Below, one piece after another: positions 8,229 through 15,339 of a stretch of DNA of 36,959 nt (the stretch's first letter is position 1; each line of letters begins with the position of its first letter). The notes below the pieces were generated by a model. The model was not told where the DNA came from. It saw only the letters and a program-made list of their open reading frames with translations, and made no database searches. The stretch comes from Mariniphaga sp. (GTDB lineage Bacteria; Bacteroidota; Bacteroidia; Bacteroidales; Prolixibacteraceae), in the NCBI GenBank assembly GCA_019429205.1, contig JAHYIT010000034.1, positions 1-36,959 on the forward strand, given 5' to 3'. Position numbers and translations under genes: made by a program.

Positions 8229-8511
8229 ATATTTTAAAGTGATTTTATATCAATTTTTGATTTTCAATTCATGCCATCCTACCGTTTGTTTCCCAAGGTT
8301 AATGGCTATTTTTTTTATGTTGCCCCTATTTTTTTCAGATATTCGCATTTTACAAATATCGTTACTGCAAAAATATTTCTATACGTATTATGCGTAATAA
8401 TTACTTCAATATGCGCAAGCATTGCCTTTTAGTTGCATTTTAATTCCATCATAAAAATAGTATATATTTTAGGAGAGCAATATTTTTGGTTTCAAAAAGG
8501 CAGGTTTCATT
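8229..8511. other. Upstream region of the GH2 gene
   Basis: An AT-rich stretch without coding potential that should carry the GH2 promoter on the minus strand. An imperfect palindrome acgtattatgcgt (8383-8395) is the only operator-like element seen. No good TAnnTTTG/TTTG pair was found. Confidence 0.35.
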
Positions 8512-8621
8512 GCATTACCGTTGGGCGGACGTACCAAAACCGGGCGACCATTGCCCTGGCCAACGGAAAACCAATTATCCGAGACCAAAAACGGAGGATG
8601 CGCACTAATATAGTAAATTGA
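8512..8621 (+). pseudogene. Second PQQ-type beta-propeller C-terminal remnant
   Basis: The frame reads T-Y-Q-N-R-A-T-I-A-L-A-N-G-K-P-I-I-R-D-Q-K-R and stops at 8619-8621. It matches the tail at 4172-4261 both in protein (A-x-I-A-L-A-x-G-K-x-x-I-R-D-Q) and visibly in DNA. No upstream part of the gene remains: the reading frame before about 8512 has no family features. Together the two remnants bracket the GH2/AraC pair. Confidence 0.5.
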
Positions 8622-8632
8622 TTTTCAACAAG

Positions 8633-8821
8633 TTAATTAGTTATTTCCTCAAAATAAGTTTGAGCCCATTCAATCATCATTCCAACCGCGGGCATCAGTT
8701 CCTTCCCTGTTTTTGTAAGGGAATACTCCACTCGTGGAGGAATTTCGTTGTACATTTTTCGGTGGATTAGCTTGTCTTCAGCCAATCGTTTTAAAGTGCC
8801 ATATGCAAAAGTAAGCCCCAA
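8633..8821 (-). pseudogene. N-terminally truncated HxlR-family regulator
   Basis: About 60 residues from the C-terminal half of an HxlR-type winged helix: TLKRLAEDKLIHRKMY, then the hallmark PPRVEYSLTKTGKELMP and a helix ending EWAQTYFEEITN. Normal members are about 105-120 residues and contain a preceding recognition helix (R-F-x-E-L-x-R-x-I-x-G-I-S), which is missing. The only available start is a TTG at 8821, in the middle of the domain. It is therefore a remnant that cannot form a DNA-binding domain. Confidence 0.75.
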
Positions 8822-8857
8822 AATATTTGAACACTACAGAGACAATTTTTAACAAAA

Positions 8858-8941
8858 TTACTTTCTTAAAATTTTTTCCATAGCCTTGCCTTTGGCCAAC
8901 TCGTCAACCAGTTTAAATAGCGCACCTGTTGAATGTTTTAG
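8858..8941 (-). pseudogene. Short C-terminal gene remnant, family unknown
   Basis: Between an upstream stop and the stop at 8860-8858 the minus strand encodes about 28 residues ending ALFKLVDELAKGKAMEKILR. The amphipathic ending looks like a genuine protein C-terminus and no start codon is available, so it may be the tail of a deleted enzyme gene. HxlR regulators commonly sit beside oxidoreductase genes, which would fit, but the family cannot be identified. Confidence 0.25.
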
Positions 8942-8949
8942 TCTTCAAT

Positions 8950-9711
8950 TTATTTTGAAACGTTTCCGCCCGTCAATTCGCCGCTCTCATCCAGTTTTTC
9001 CAAAACGGTTTCTCTGTAACTTGGACCAATGGAAAACGATTTCTTTCCGATAAAAACACTCACCGGACTAAAACTGGTGATGTGTTTCAGTGAAACAATA
9101 AACGACCGGTGGATTCGAATAAAATCCTTCTCCGGCAACAGTTTTTCCACGGCCGAAATGGTAATCCGGCTGGTAATTTCACGGTCGCTGGTATAAATGG
9201 TGAGGTTGTCGCCCATACTTTCGGCGAAAACAATCTCATTGAGCGGAATTTTGTGAATGATGTTTTTTTCCCGCAGATACAAACACTCATCGTTTGTTCC
9301 CTGTTTTTGCAGTGTAATTTCACTGGTGGTGCTGCTGGTTGTCCCATTAATGTGCAACATAAAGAATTTTTCCACTGCCTGCATAAACCGCGCGAATGAA
9401 ATGGGTTTCAGCAGATAATCAATCACGTTTAAATCGAAACCTTCCAGTGCGTATTCGCGGTATGCCGTAGTGAAAATAACTGCAGGCGGATTTTTTAACG
9501 CTTTAATCAGCTCCGTTCCTTTCATTTCGGGCATGTGGATATCCAGAAACATCAGGTCAACACGGTGTTTATTCAAAAAATCGAATGCTTCCACGGCATC
9601 TCCGGAGGTTCCAACTATTTCAATGGAATGGAGTTTGCCGAGGTGCGATTTCAACACCTCGATGGCTAACGGTTCGTCATCCACAATCAAACATTTTGCT
9701 TTTGGTTCCAT
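8950..9711 (-). CDS. LytTR-family response regulator
   Basis: A 253-residue protein. Residues 5-125 form a CheY-like receiver with the acidic pocket D11/D12, phospho-acceptor D57 (LMFLDIHMP) and the conserved T/Y-K region (VIFTTAYREYALEGF, DYLLKPISFARF). Residues about 145-245 form a LytTR DNA-binding domain (FIRIHRSFIVSLKHITSF is its typical strand-helix motif). It works with the histidine kinase encoded 5 bp upstream. LytTR regulators bind short direct repeats near promoters; the divergently transcribed secreted-protein gene at 11146 is the nearest candidate target, which is inference. Confidence 0.95.
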   Translation of the reverse strand: MEPKAKCLIVDDEPLAIEVLKSHLGKLHSIEIVGTSGDAVEAFDFLNKHRVDLMFLDIHMPEMKGTELIKALKNPPAVIFTTAYREYALEGFDLNVIDYLLKPISFARFMQAVEKFFMLHINGTTSSTTSEITLQKQGTNDECLYLREKNIIHKIPLNEIVFAESMGDNLTIYTSDREITSRITISAVEKLLPEKDFIRIHRSFIVSLKHITSFSPVSVFIGKKSFSIGPSYRETVLEKLDESGELTGGNVSK

Positions 9712-9716
9712 GCGGA

Positions 9717-10769
9717 TTATTTTTTCCAGAATATTTTAAATTCCACTTTGAATAACGTGTCGCCCGGATAAATCAGCAGTTCATGTCTTCCCGGATATAT
9801 CAGTTCCAGCCTGCGCTTCACATTTTTCAGGCCGATTCCCTCTCGTTCCGTCTCATCCAAATTCTTAACAAAAGGAACCGAATTCATTACTTCCAGTGCA
9901 AGAAAATCAGGTCCAATATTTAATTTGATATGAATGCTCGGTTTTGAACGGTCTTTACTGGCGCCGTGCTTAAAACTGTTTTCGATAAAAGGCAGCAGAA
10001 TAAGCGGGGCTATCTCATGTCCGGAAGCATCACCGTTTATTTCATATTTAAGTTCCAGCCGTTCATTGTAGCGCATTTTTTCCAGCTCGATGTAACCCTC
10101 CAGAATTTCCAGTTCCTTTTTCAGCGGAACAAAGGCATCGTTGCTTTTGTAAATCATGTAATCCAGCAAATCGGAAAGTTTGAGCACGATGTCAGGGGTT
10201 TTTTCCGATTTAATTAAAGTAAGTGCGTACAAATTATTAAGCGTGTTAAAAAGAAAATGCGGATGTACCTGTGCTTTCAGAAAACTCAGTTCGGCAGCCA
10301 GCTTTTCTTCAGCCAGCTTTTTATTTTTTTGCTGGTCGAGGTACCATTTTTTAAAAATAACCACCGCCGCAGCAAAAACAGGTATCAGGTAATTCGAAAA
10401 TAAGGTGCTTATAATTTTAGGCAGGTTAAAAAGCGAAATCTCTGTTATATCGCCCCTGTGGGTTATTCCATATAAATACCTTAAAGAAAACCATACAATA
10501 AATCCGAAAAAAAAGGCATGCACAACCACCAGCATGGCAAATAAAACAAACCGCTTTTTCTTTAAGGCCAGAGGTAAAATCAAATAAGTTAACAGGTAAG
10601 TACCTATCATGCGCGGAGGCAGCAAAACCAAATTGCGGTACAACTCTTCGGAATAATTGCCAAAGCGACCGCCAAAAGTGATCACATAGATAAAATACAC
10701 CACCACCCAAAATAAAAGGTGCCACCAAAAACGATATCGAAAAAATACCGGAAGTTGATTTTCTGTCAT
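9717..10769 (-). CDS. LytS/YehU-type sensor histidine kinase
   Basis: A 350-residue membrane kinase. About four transmembrane helices occupy residues 10-135, without an extracellular sensor domain. A short coiled coil (about 137-165) leads to the His_kinase domain with phospho-acceptor H169 in KAQVHPHFLFNTLNNLYAL. The HATPase part shows LPFIENSFKHGASK (N box) and the GIGLKNVKRRLELIYPG loop. The architecture is standard for this Bacteroidota kinase group. It is the first gene of a two-gene operon with the LytTR regulator, driven by the promoter at 10789-10820, which leaves a leader of only about 12-15 nt. Confidence 0.95.
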   Translation of the reverse strand: MTENQLPVFFRYRFWWHLLFWVVVYFIYVITFGGRFGNYSEELYRNLVLLPPRMIGTYLLTYLILPLALKKKRFVLFAMLVVVHAFFFGFIVWFSLRYLYGITHRGDITEISLFNLPKIISTLFSNYLIPVFAAAVVIFKKWYLDQQKNKKLAEEKLAAELSFLKAQVHPHFLFNTLNNLYALTLIKSEKTPDIVLKLSDLLDYMIYKSNDAFVPLKKELEILEGYIELEKMRYNERLELKYEINGDASGHEIAPLILLPFIENSFKHGASKDRSKPSIHIKLNIGPDFLALEVMNSVPFVKNLDETEREGIGLKNVKRRLELIYPGRHELLIYPGDTLFKVEFKIFWKK

Positions 10770-10788
10770 TCTAATCTCAAAATTTTTT

Positions 10789-10820
10789 CAAACTTAATCC
10801 AAAACTGCAAAACAACCAAA
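10789..10820 (-). promoter_or_regulatory. Bacteroidota-type promoter of the kinase/regulator operon
   Basis: On the minus strand the -33 box TTTG (10820-10817) is separated by 20 bp from a perfect -7 box TAAGTTTG (10796-10789), matching the consensus TTTG-N19/20-TAnnTTTG of the Bacteroidota primary sigma factor. Transcription would start at about 10783, just upstream of the ATG at 10769. Confidence 0.7.
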
Positions 10821-11056
10821 CAGTTGCGACGAACATCATTTCAAACAAGACGTTTGGCAGTTTAAATGCCCCGTTTAAAAAATAAAGAAATTTTTAATCC
10901 AAAATATTTCAAAAACAAAACAATTCTAAAAACTCATTACCAGACACTTAATTCATTTTTACCTTGAACGGGGTTCCTGTATCAACAGAAACAAAAAGTC
11001 CTGTTTTTTTCAATTTCTGCTAAACATCCCTTTTTATCCTGTCTTCATCGCAAAAA
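10821..11056. other. Divergent intergenic region between kinase operon and secreted-protein gene
   Basis: About 240 bp of AT-rich non-coding DNA between the two opposed promoters. It offers room for regulator-binding sites, but I see no convincing repeated operator. The stretch around 10985-11030 is C/T-rich without a stable hairpin. Confidence 0.4.
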
Positions 11057-11088
11057 TTTGCAACAGGCTTTGCGCTGCACTATGTTTG
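11057..11088 (+). promoter_or_regulatory. Bacteroidota-type promoter of the secreted-protein gene
   Basis: TTTG at 11057-11060, 20 bp spacing, then a perfect TATGTTTG at 11081-11088. The predicted start near 11095 leaves a 50-nt A-rich leader before the ATG at 11146. Confidence 0.7.
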
Positions 11089-11145
11089 TTTCAGTTTTAA
11101 AAACGAAAACATTAAAATAAGTTTAACAATTAAAAATTAAAGATC

Positions 11146-11736
11146 ATGAAAAATTTGAAATCCATTTTAACAGGTTTGGCTCTGGTACTGTTAACCGGTA
11201 CAGTTTGGGCAACAGGCAACATGAAAGTAAATATTGTTCCGGCAGAAAACGAAACAGCCGTAGTACAAATTTTAAATGTAGCCGAAAGCAATTATGAAAT
11301 TGAATTAAAAAACGAAACAGGCGACCTGGTTTTTTACAAAAAAACGGATGCTCCATCAGCAAATTATGCAAGGCATTACGATTTCTCGATGCTGGAAGAC
11401 GGAAATTACATTTTGACAGTGAAAGGGGACAATGAAAAAATGGAAAATTCCCTGAAAATAGTTAAAGGTACAGTTGAAGTTTTAAACCAACGAAAAGAAG
11501 TAGCACCATTCTTCACTGTAAGGGATAACCGCCTCGAAGTCTCGTATTTGAATTTTGAACTCGAAAATTTAAAAGTTATGGTTTACGACAACAACACCCT
11601 GTTGTTTGAAAAAAACCTTGAACCCGAATTTGCTGTCAATTACGGCCTCGATTTATCGAACCTGAAAAGCGGAAAATACGATGCAGTACTTACCTCTGGA
11701 AACAACTTTTTTGAATACCATATAAACAAAAAATAA
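11146..11736 (+). CDS. Small secreted beta-sandwich protein (DUF3244-like)
   Basis: A 196-residue protein with a signal peptide (about 1-22, cleavage after VWA). The mature part is predicted almost wholly beta-stranded and seems to be two related halves: each contains a Y-x-x-x-x-L-x-x-L-x-x-G-x-Y element (HYDFSMLEDGNYILTVKG near 85 and GLDLSNLKSGKYDAVLTSG near 170), as in Ig-like domains such as DUF3244 and T9SS-sorting-like modules. No catalytic motif is visible. It is monocistronic, with its own strong promoter and a terminator. It is divergent from a sensor kinase operon, so it may be an abundant, regulated envelope protein. Its function is unknown. Confidence 0.75.
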   Translation: MKNLKSILTGLALVLLTGTVWATGNMKVNIVPAENETAVVQILNVAESNYEIELKNETGDLVFYKKTDAPSANYARHYDFSMLEDGNYILTVKGDNEKMENSLKIVKGTVEVLNQRKEVAPFFTVRDNRLEVSYLNFELENLKVMVYDNNTLLFEKNLEPEFAVNYGLDLSNLKSGKYDAVLTSGNNFFEYHINKK

Positions 11737-11784
11737 TGGTTTGGAAGTGCCATTAAAAATTACTTCCATAGATTAAAATTTGAT

Positions 11785-11820
11785 GAACCATTCCTTGTTG
11801 AGGGGATGGTTCTTTTTTTT
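11785..11820 (+). terminator. Intrinsic terminator after the secreted-protein gene
   Basis: A gaaccat/atggttc stem extended by a few C-G pairs encloses a ttgttga loop and is followed immediately by eight T residues. It lies about 50 bp after the stop of the upstream gene. Confidence 0.85.
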
Positions 11821-11874
11821 GAAAAAATTTAAACCCTGAGTTTTCCGCGAAATCCACGTGTAGCTTAGTATGAT

Positions 11875-12423
11875 TTACTTCTGATACACCTTCACATAAT
11901 CAATAATCATGGATACCGGTAAATCATCCGGGTAAACTTTTACAACCCACGAGCCGGCCAGTTGCTGGCTCAGGATAAAATAGAAGGGCTGGTCGAACGG
12001 CCATTGCTTCATTTCATCATCCAGGCCTTCAACCCGCGGATAGCGGAACGTTTCCACACCGTTCACCGTCCAGATTAACACATCGGGGTGCCATTCCAGA
12101 CCGTAAATATTCCATTGGGTTACATCGGCCTGCACGTTGCCAATTCCCCGTGACGGGTTGGAGGTGTTTTTCAGCACGTTGGTATAGCGGGTGTGTAACG
12201 TGTGGTGAATCACACTGTCGTAATTAAGGTGTTCCATAATGTCGATTTCGCCGCTGTGGGGCCACCCACCGTAAACCCCTTCTTCGGGCATCATCCAGAG
12301 TGCGGGCCAGGCGCCTTGTGCACACTCCTTTTTGGCGCGGATTTCAACTCTGCCGTATGTGAAAGAAAACTTCCCCTTCGATTCCATGCCACTGGTTAAA
12401 AACGGCCGGTCATCGTTCAACAT
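11875..12423 (-). pseudogene. GH16 beta-glucanase/laminarinase fragment lacking its N-terminus
   Basis: 182 residues of the GH16 jelly-roll with the intact catalytic motif E59-I-D-I-M-E64 (GEIDIMEHL), the upstream GRVEIRAK and AWPALWMMP strands, and the C-terminal MIIDYVKVYQK ending of the family. Bacterial GH16 enzymes need about 240-260 residues, and the first strands (the usual W-x-x-E-F-x-x-x and Y-T segments) and the signal peptide are missing. In frame, homologous-looking coding continues upstream only to about 12458, where it meets a stop. The vapC stop lies a few bases beyond, at 12467. The gene therefore seems cut by the event that placed the toxin-antitoxin module. The ATG at 12423 could give a short product, but probably not a folded enzyme. 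Confidence 0.75.
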
Positions 12424-12466
12424 GGACTTATCGCTGGGTCTTGCAAACCGCTCAGAGTCCTATTTA

Positions 12467-12892
12467 TTAGCGTCTGGCGATTATTGATTTTATATATGAT
12501 TCTGGTGTCAAAACACCAATCTCACTTTTATTAAAATCCTTTAAATTTCGAGTCAGAATTACATCTATTTCTCCCTTTTTCATTGCTGCAAAATTCTGTA
12601 AACCATCCTCAAAATCTTTAAAGCCTGAATTTAGTGCGTTAGCGACAACCTCTTTATCCATCAACAAGACATCAGTAATCATGAGTAATTGTTTAAGATT
12701 TTCAATCACTTTATCATGTTTAGCTGTTTCTCTAAGTAGATAATAAACGTTGCTATATATTACTGGCGTCACATATCCTTTGATCTGATTGCTTTCACAC
12801 AAACCCATCACTTGTGATGCGTATTCAGCAAACGGTGGTCTGTCAAAGAAGAAATCTAAGATTACATCGGTATCAATTAATACTTTATCCAC
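12467..12892 (-). CDS. vapC: PIN-domain toxin ribonuclease (VapC family)
   Basis: A 141-residue PIN domain. Acidic centre residues are D7 (LIDTDVILD), D13, the E/D pair in DFEDGLQ (about 91-97) and D in TRNLKDF (about 114-120). The ending VLTPESYIKSI is usual for the PIN_3-type Bacteroidota group. These toxins are Mg-dependent endoribonucleases that cut tRNA or rRNA when unneutralised. The start is a GTG at 12892 that directly abuts the antitoxin stop (TAA|GTG), so the two genes are translationally coupled. Its AT content is higher than that of the flanking glycosidase gene, which fits horizontal acquisition. Confidence 0.9.
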   Translation of the reverse strand: MDKVLIDTDVILDFFFDRPPFAEYASQVMGLCESNQIKGYVTPVIYSNVYYLLRETAKHDKVIENLKQLLMITDVLLMDKEVVANALNSGFKDFEDGLQNFAAMKKGEIDVILTRNLKDFNKSEIGVLTPESYIKSIIARR

Positions 12893-13141
12893 TTATAAAT
12901 ATTTTTCTGATAATCTTTTCGACAACTCCTTTTTATAATCTAAATCTTTAGGTGCTTTAAATGCTCCTCTCAAAGAAGATACGATAGGGGTAGAATCAAT
13001 CACTTTAGTGTTATTTTCATTAATCATCACTTTTAGATAATTTTCGATTAAATCAGAAAGACTTCTCCCTTTCCCTTTTGCATATCTCTTTGCTTCATCA
13101 ATCAATGATTGTTCGATAGTCAATGTTAATTTAGTATTCAT
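12893..13141 (-). CDS. DUF6364-family antitoxin
   Basis: An 82-residue partner of the PIN toxin. Residues 3-45 form a ribbon-helix-helix-like segment (TKLTLTIEQSLIDEAKRYA, then GRSLSDLIENYLK), and the variable C-terminal part (IVSSLRGAFKAPKDLDYKK) is the likely toxin-wrapping region. It is the first gene of the module, as usual for type II systems. It should repress its own promoter through the palindrome at 13148-13187. Confidence 0.87.
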   Translation of the reverse strand: MNTKLTLTIEQSLIDEAKRYAKGKGRSLSDLIENYLKVMINENNTKVIDSTPIVSSLRGAFKAPKDLDYKKELSKRLSEKYL

Positions 13142-13147
13142 AACACG

Positions 13148-13187
13148 TTGTTTTAATTATCAATCTACACGTGTAAAATTAAAACAA
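13148..13187 (-). promoter_or_regulatory. Operator palindrome of the toxin-antitoxin operon
   Basis: Perfect 11-bp arms ttgttttaatt (13148-13158) and aattaaaacaa (13177-13187) enclose the 10-bp palindrome tacacgtgta (13166-13175). Further acacgt/acgtg copies occur at about 13143, 13196 and 13222. The position just upstream of the antitoxin ATG fits autoregulation by the ribbon-helix-helix antitoxin. Confidence 0.6.
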
Positions 13188-13229
13188 TTAATCAATACGT
13201 GCAAATATTTTTCAGATTACACGTATTTT

Positions 13230-13622
13230 TTTCGCTTGCCGCTAACGGTGGAGGTTGTGGCGAGTAGAGGTGAGCAAGCAACGATTTCGTCCCCGACGGA
13301 AACGACCGAGCGGGCAAAAAAGTTAAGAGTTCCCAGAATCAACCCACATTAGCTACATTTCGTATTATCTATAAAACTGCAAAAACTTCCCTTTTTTCGG
13401 GTTCAGAAAAATAGTAATATGTGCCTTTAAAAAATAAAACCTCCTCCATCCTCTCCCCACTTAAATCCCGCCAAAGTTATTAATTGCCCAACGGAATAGG
13501 CAATGATAATGGATAAAAAAAATGAATTGGTAAAAAAATGAATTATTAGAAAATTAGAAAAACGATTTATCTACAAATATTAATTATAGTATATTTAACC
13601 CATTAACAGTTTATAATTAGGA
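13230..13622. other. Intergenic region before the sigma-factor gene
   Basis: About 390 bp without a recognisable gene. It opens with a GC-richer island (13230-13320) containing a small cgtc-ccc-gacg hairpin (13285-13302), then becomes AT-rich with a direct repeat of aaaaaaatgaatt near 13516-13545. The sigma-factor promoter must lie in the last 100 bp but has no clear consensus, as expected if it is autoregulated by its own ECF sigma factor. Confidence 0.4.
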
Positions 13623-14183
13623 ATGGCAAAAACCAAAAATGATCTTTCAGGTTGGGTTGATAATTATACTTCCGACCTTTATTCGTGGGCATTACATAAG
13701 GTTTCGAATGCCGAACTGGCCGCCGATTTGGTGCAGGATACGTTTTTGGCGGCGGCGGAAAAAATGGATGGATTTAAAGGAGACAGTACTCCAAAAACCT
13801 GGCTTTTCAGTATTTTAAATCATAAGATTATTGATTATTACCGGAAAAAAGTAAATCAGCAAATTCCGCATGAAAATGAATCGTTATCCAGGTTTTTTGA
13901 GCCCGAAGGCGACTGGCAGGAAAGCAGAAAACCTAAAAACTGGTACGATGATGAAGAAGAACACCTTCTCGATAATCATGAATTTCAAGCTGTTTTGAAA
14001 AAATGCCTCGATGCATTGCCGGAAAAATGGAACCTGTGCGTAAAGCTAAAATACCTTAGTGAAAAAAATGGGGAGGAGATTTGTCAGGAGCTTGAAATAT
14101 CAACGTCCAATTACTGGCAAATCATTCACAGGGCTAAGTTGCAGTTGAGAGAATGTGTGGATGAAAACTGGTTTAATAATTAA
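13623..14183 (+). CDS. ECF-type RNA polymerase sigma factor
   Basis: A 186-residue sigma-70 family protein. Region 2 is at about 10-78 (DLYSWALHKVSNAELAADLVQDTF, then TPKTWLFSILNHKIIDYYRKK, the -10 recognition helix). An acidic linker (about 85-120) leads to region 4 at about 125-180 (CLDALPEKWNLCVKLKYLSEKNGEEICQ and the HTH STSNYWQIIHRAKLQLRECV). The region 4 form with 'YWQIIHRAK' belongs to the Bacteroidota ECF subgroup usually encoded with a small Cys-rich partner, which follows here after 8 bp. Target promoters are unknown. Confidence 0.92.
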   Translation: MAKTKNDLSGWVDNYTSDLYSWALHKVSNAELAADLVQDTFLAAAEKMDGFKGDSTPKTWLFSILNHKIIDYYRKKVNQQIPHENESLSRFFEPEGDWQESRKPKNWYDDEEEHLLDNHEFQAVLKKCLDALPEKWNLCVKLKYLSEKNGEEICQELEISTSNYWQIIHRAKLQLRECVDENWFNN

Positions 14184-14191
14184 TTAAAAAA

Positions 14192-14452
14192 ATGAAAAAG
14201 TTAATGCAAATACTCTTTCTGTCGTGTTTAAAAGCGACAGAACTCATAGAAAAGAAACTACATTTTAAACTTTCCTATACTGAGAAATTACAGTTAAAAG
14301 TGCATAAAATGATGTGTGACGCATGCCGCATGTATGAAAAACAAAGCGGTTTGCTGGAAAAAGGAATTGAACAGCAGCAAAAAGAAGAGTTGGAAGAAAT
14401 AGATATTGAAAAACTGAAAAAAGAAATTCACCTCCATTTGCACCATCATTAA
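14192..14452 (+). CDS. Small CxxC anti-sigma-like protein
   Basis: An 86-residue partner of the sigma factor. The segment LSCLKATELIEKKLHF (about 9-25) and the H-K-M-M-C-D-A-C motif (about 46-53) form a likely zinc site of the anti-sigma H-x-x-x-C-x-x-C type. A charged coiled-coil tail (about 62-80) ends in HLHLHHH, which could also bind metal. Unlike many anti-sigma factors it has no transmembrane helix, so it would be cytosolic and perhaps redox- or metal-responsive. The assignment rests on the motif and gene order. Confidence 0.7.
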   Translation: MKKLMQILFLSCLKATELIEKKLHFKLSYTEKLQLKVHKMMCDACRMYEKQSGLLEKGIEQQQKEELEEIDIEKLKKEIHLHLHHH

Positions 14453-14465
14453 AAATTGAAAAATA

Positions 14466-14714
14466 ATGATTAAGAAATACCGGATTAAAAAGAGGTCGCT
14501 GTTACTGGCTTTGAAAATTGCGGCCTTTGTTGGGGTAATTCTCAATATCATCAATAATCCGGAAATATTTTCCTTCAATGCTGCGGTTGAAATAAATTAT
14601 TCCCGGGTAATTCTCACCTTTTTTGTTCCATTTTGTGTTTCCCTGTATTCGTCAGTTTTGGCTGACAATAAAAAGTGCTCCGAAAACATAATAAAACCCA
14701 CGCAAAACCGCTAA
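14466..14714 (+). CDS. nrtS: NrtS-like small membrane protein
   Basis: An 82-residue protein with two transmembrane helices (about 12-28 and 46-66) joined by a short loop after LNIINNPE. The pattern LALKIAAFVGVILNIINNP ... LTFFVPFCVSLYSSV fits the NrtS family, annotated as nitrate/nitrite transporter from work in marine cyanobacteria. It is third in line after the sigma/anti-sigma pair, with a 13-bp gap. The last few codons (about TQNR) come from an inverted repeat at 14699-14766. Assignment is good, the transport role in this organism unproven. Confidence 0.7.
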   Translation: MIKKYRIKKRSLLLALKIAAFVGVILNIINNPEIFSFNAAVEINYSRVILTFFVPFCVSLYSSVLADNKKCSENIIKPTQNR

Positions 14715-14766
14715 GACGTAAAGAATAACAGGCCAAAAATCATTTGCGACTTTGCGCCACTGCGTG
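14699..14766. repeat. Imperfect inverted repeat with 25-bp arms
   Basis: Arms cacgcaaaaccgctaagacg... (14699-14723) and ...gcgactttgcgccactgcgtg (14742-14766) match at about 18 of 25 positions when one is reverse-complemented. Elements with 'cgcaaagacgctaag' are frequent between genes in Bacteroidota genomes. This one supplies the last codons and stop of nrtS and fills the gap to the next gene. Confidence 0.6.
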
Positions 14767-14778
14767 AAATAAAATATC

Positions 14779-15339
14779 ATGAGCAGAATAAAAGTAATAG
14801 AACCCGAAGAAGCAACCGGCAGGTTAAAAAATATTTACAACGATATTGTTAAAAAACGAGGAAAACTGGCCGACGTGCATAAAATCCAAAGCCTCCGCCC
14901 CGAGAGCATTGTCCATCACATGGATTTGTACCTTGAAATCATGTTTTCAAAATCTGAACTTTCGCGTGCCGAACGTGAAATGATGGCAGTAGTGGTTTCG
15001 GTTGCCAATGGCTGTCAATATTGCCAGATACATCATGCACAGGCTTTAAATCATTATTGGAAAAGCGATGAACGGATTAGTAAATTGCGAATCGACTTTG
15101 AAAACGCTGGCCTGTCCGCCCGCGAACTGGTTTTGTGCAGTTTTGCCAATTTGCTTACTGTTCGTCCTGAAGCGTATGCAGATGAAAAGCACCTAAACCC
15201 CATGAAAAAAATTGGCCTCACCGACAATGGTATTCTCGATGCAACACTGGTGGTTTCATACTTCAATTTTGTAAACCGTATTGCATTGGCGCTTGGGCTT
15301 GAAGCCACAGAGGAGGAAATGAAAGGCTATAATTATTGA
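14779..15339 (+). CDS. Peroxidase-related AhpD-like (carboxymuconolactone decarboxylase family) protein
   Basis: A 186-residue all-helical protein of the uncharacterised peroxidase-related branch of the AhpD/CMD superfamily. The redox motif is C79-Q-Y-C82 followed by Q-I-H-H (NGCQYCQIHHAQAL), as in AhpD, which reduces a peroxiredoxin partner. Flanking segments LSRAEREMMAVVVSVAN, and LTDNGILDATLVVSYFNFVNRIALALG near the C-terminus, are typical. Role: probably thiol-disulfide or peroxide defence. It has its own ATG 65 bp after nrtS, and the repeat between makes co-transcription uncertain. Confidence 0.87.
   Translation: MSRIKVIEPEEATGRLKNIYNDIVKKRGKLADVHKIQSLRPESIVHHMDLYLEIMFSKSELSRAEREMMAVVVSVANGCQYCQIHHAQALNHYWKSDERISKLRIDFENAGLSARELVLCSFANLLTVRPEAYADEKHLNPMKKIGLTDNGILDATLVVSYFNFVNRIALALGLEATEEEMKGYNY

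Noticed and set aside
8383-8395. Imperfect palindrome as operator of the AraC-type regulator
   Set aside because: Single weak copy in AT-rich DNA, no second half-site and no defined promoter nearby.
13235-13320. Possible integron attC-like site next to the toxin-antitoxin module (gccgctaacgg motif)
   Set aside because: The core sites do not fit the RYYYAAC/GTTRRRY consensus and no matching inverse core was found.
14294-14578. Minus-strand frame of 94 codons opposite the anti-sigma-like gene
   Set aside because: Phe-rich translation of the A-rich antisense strand; a shadow of genuine plus-strand genes.
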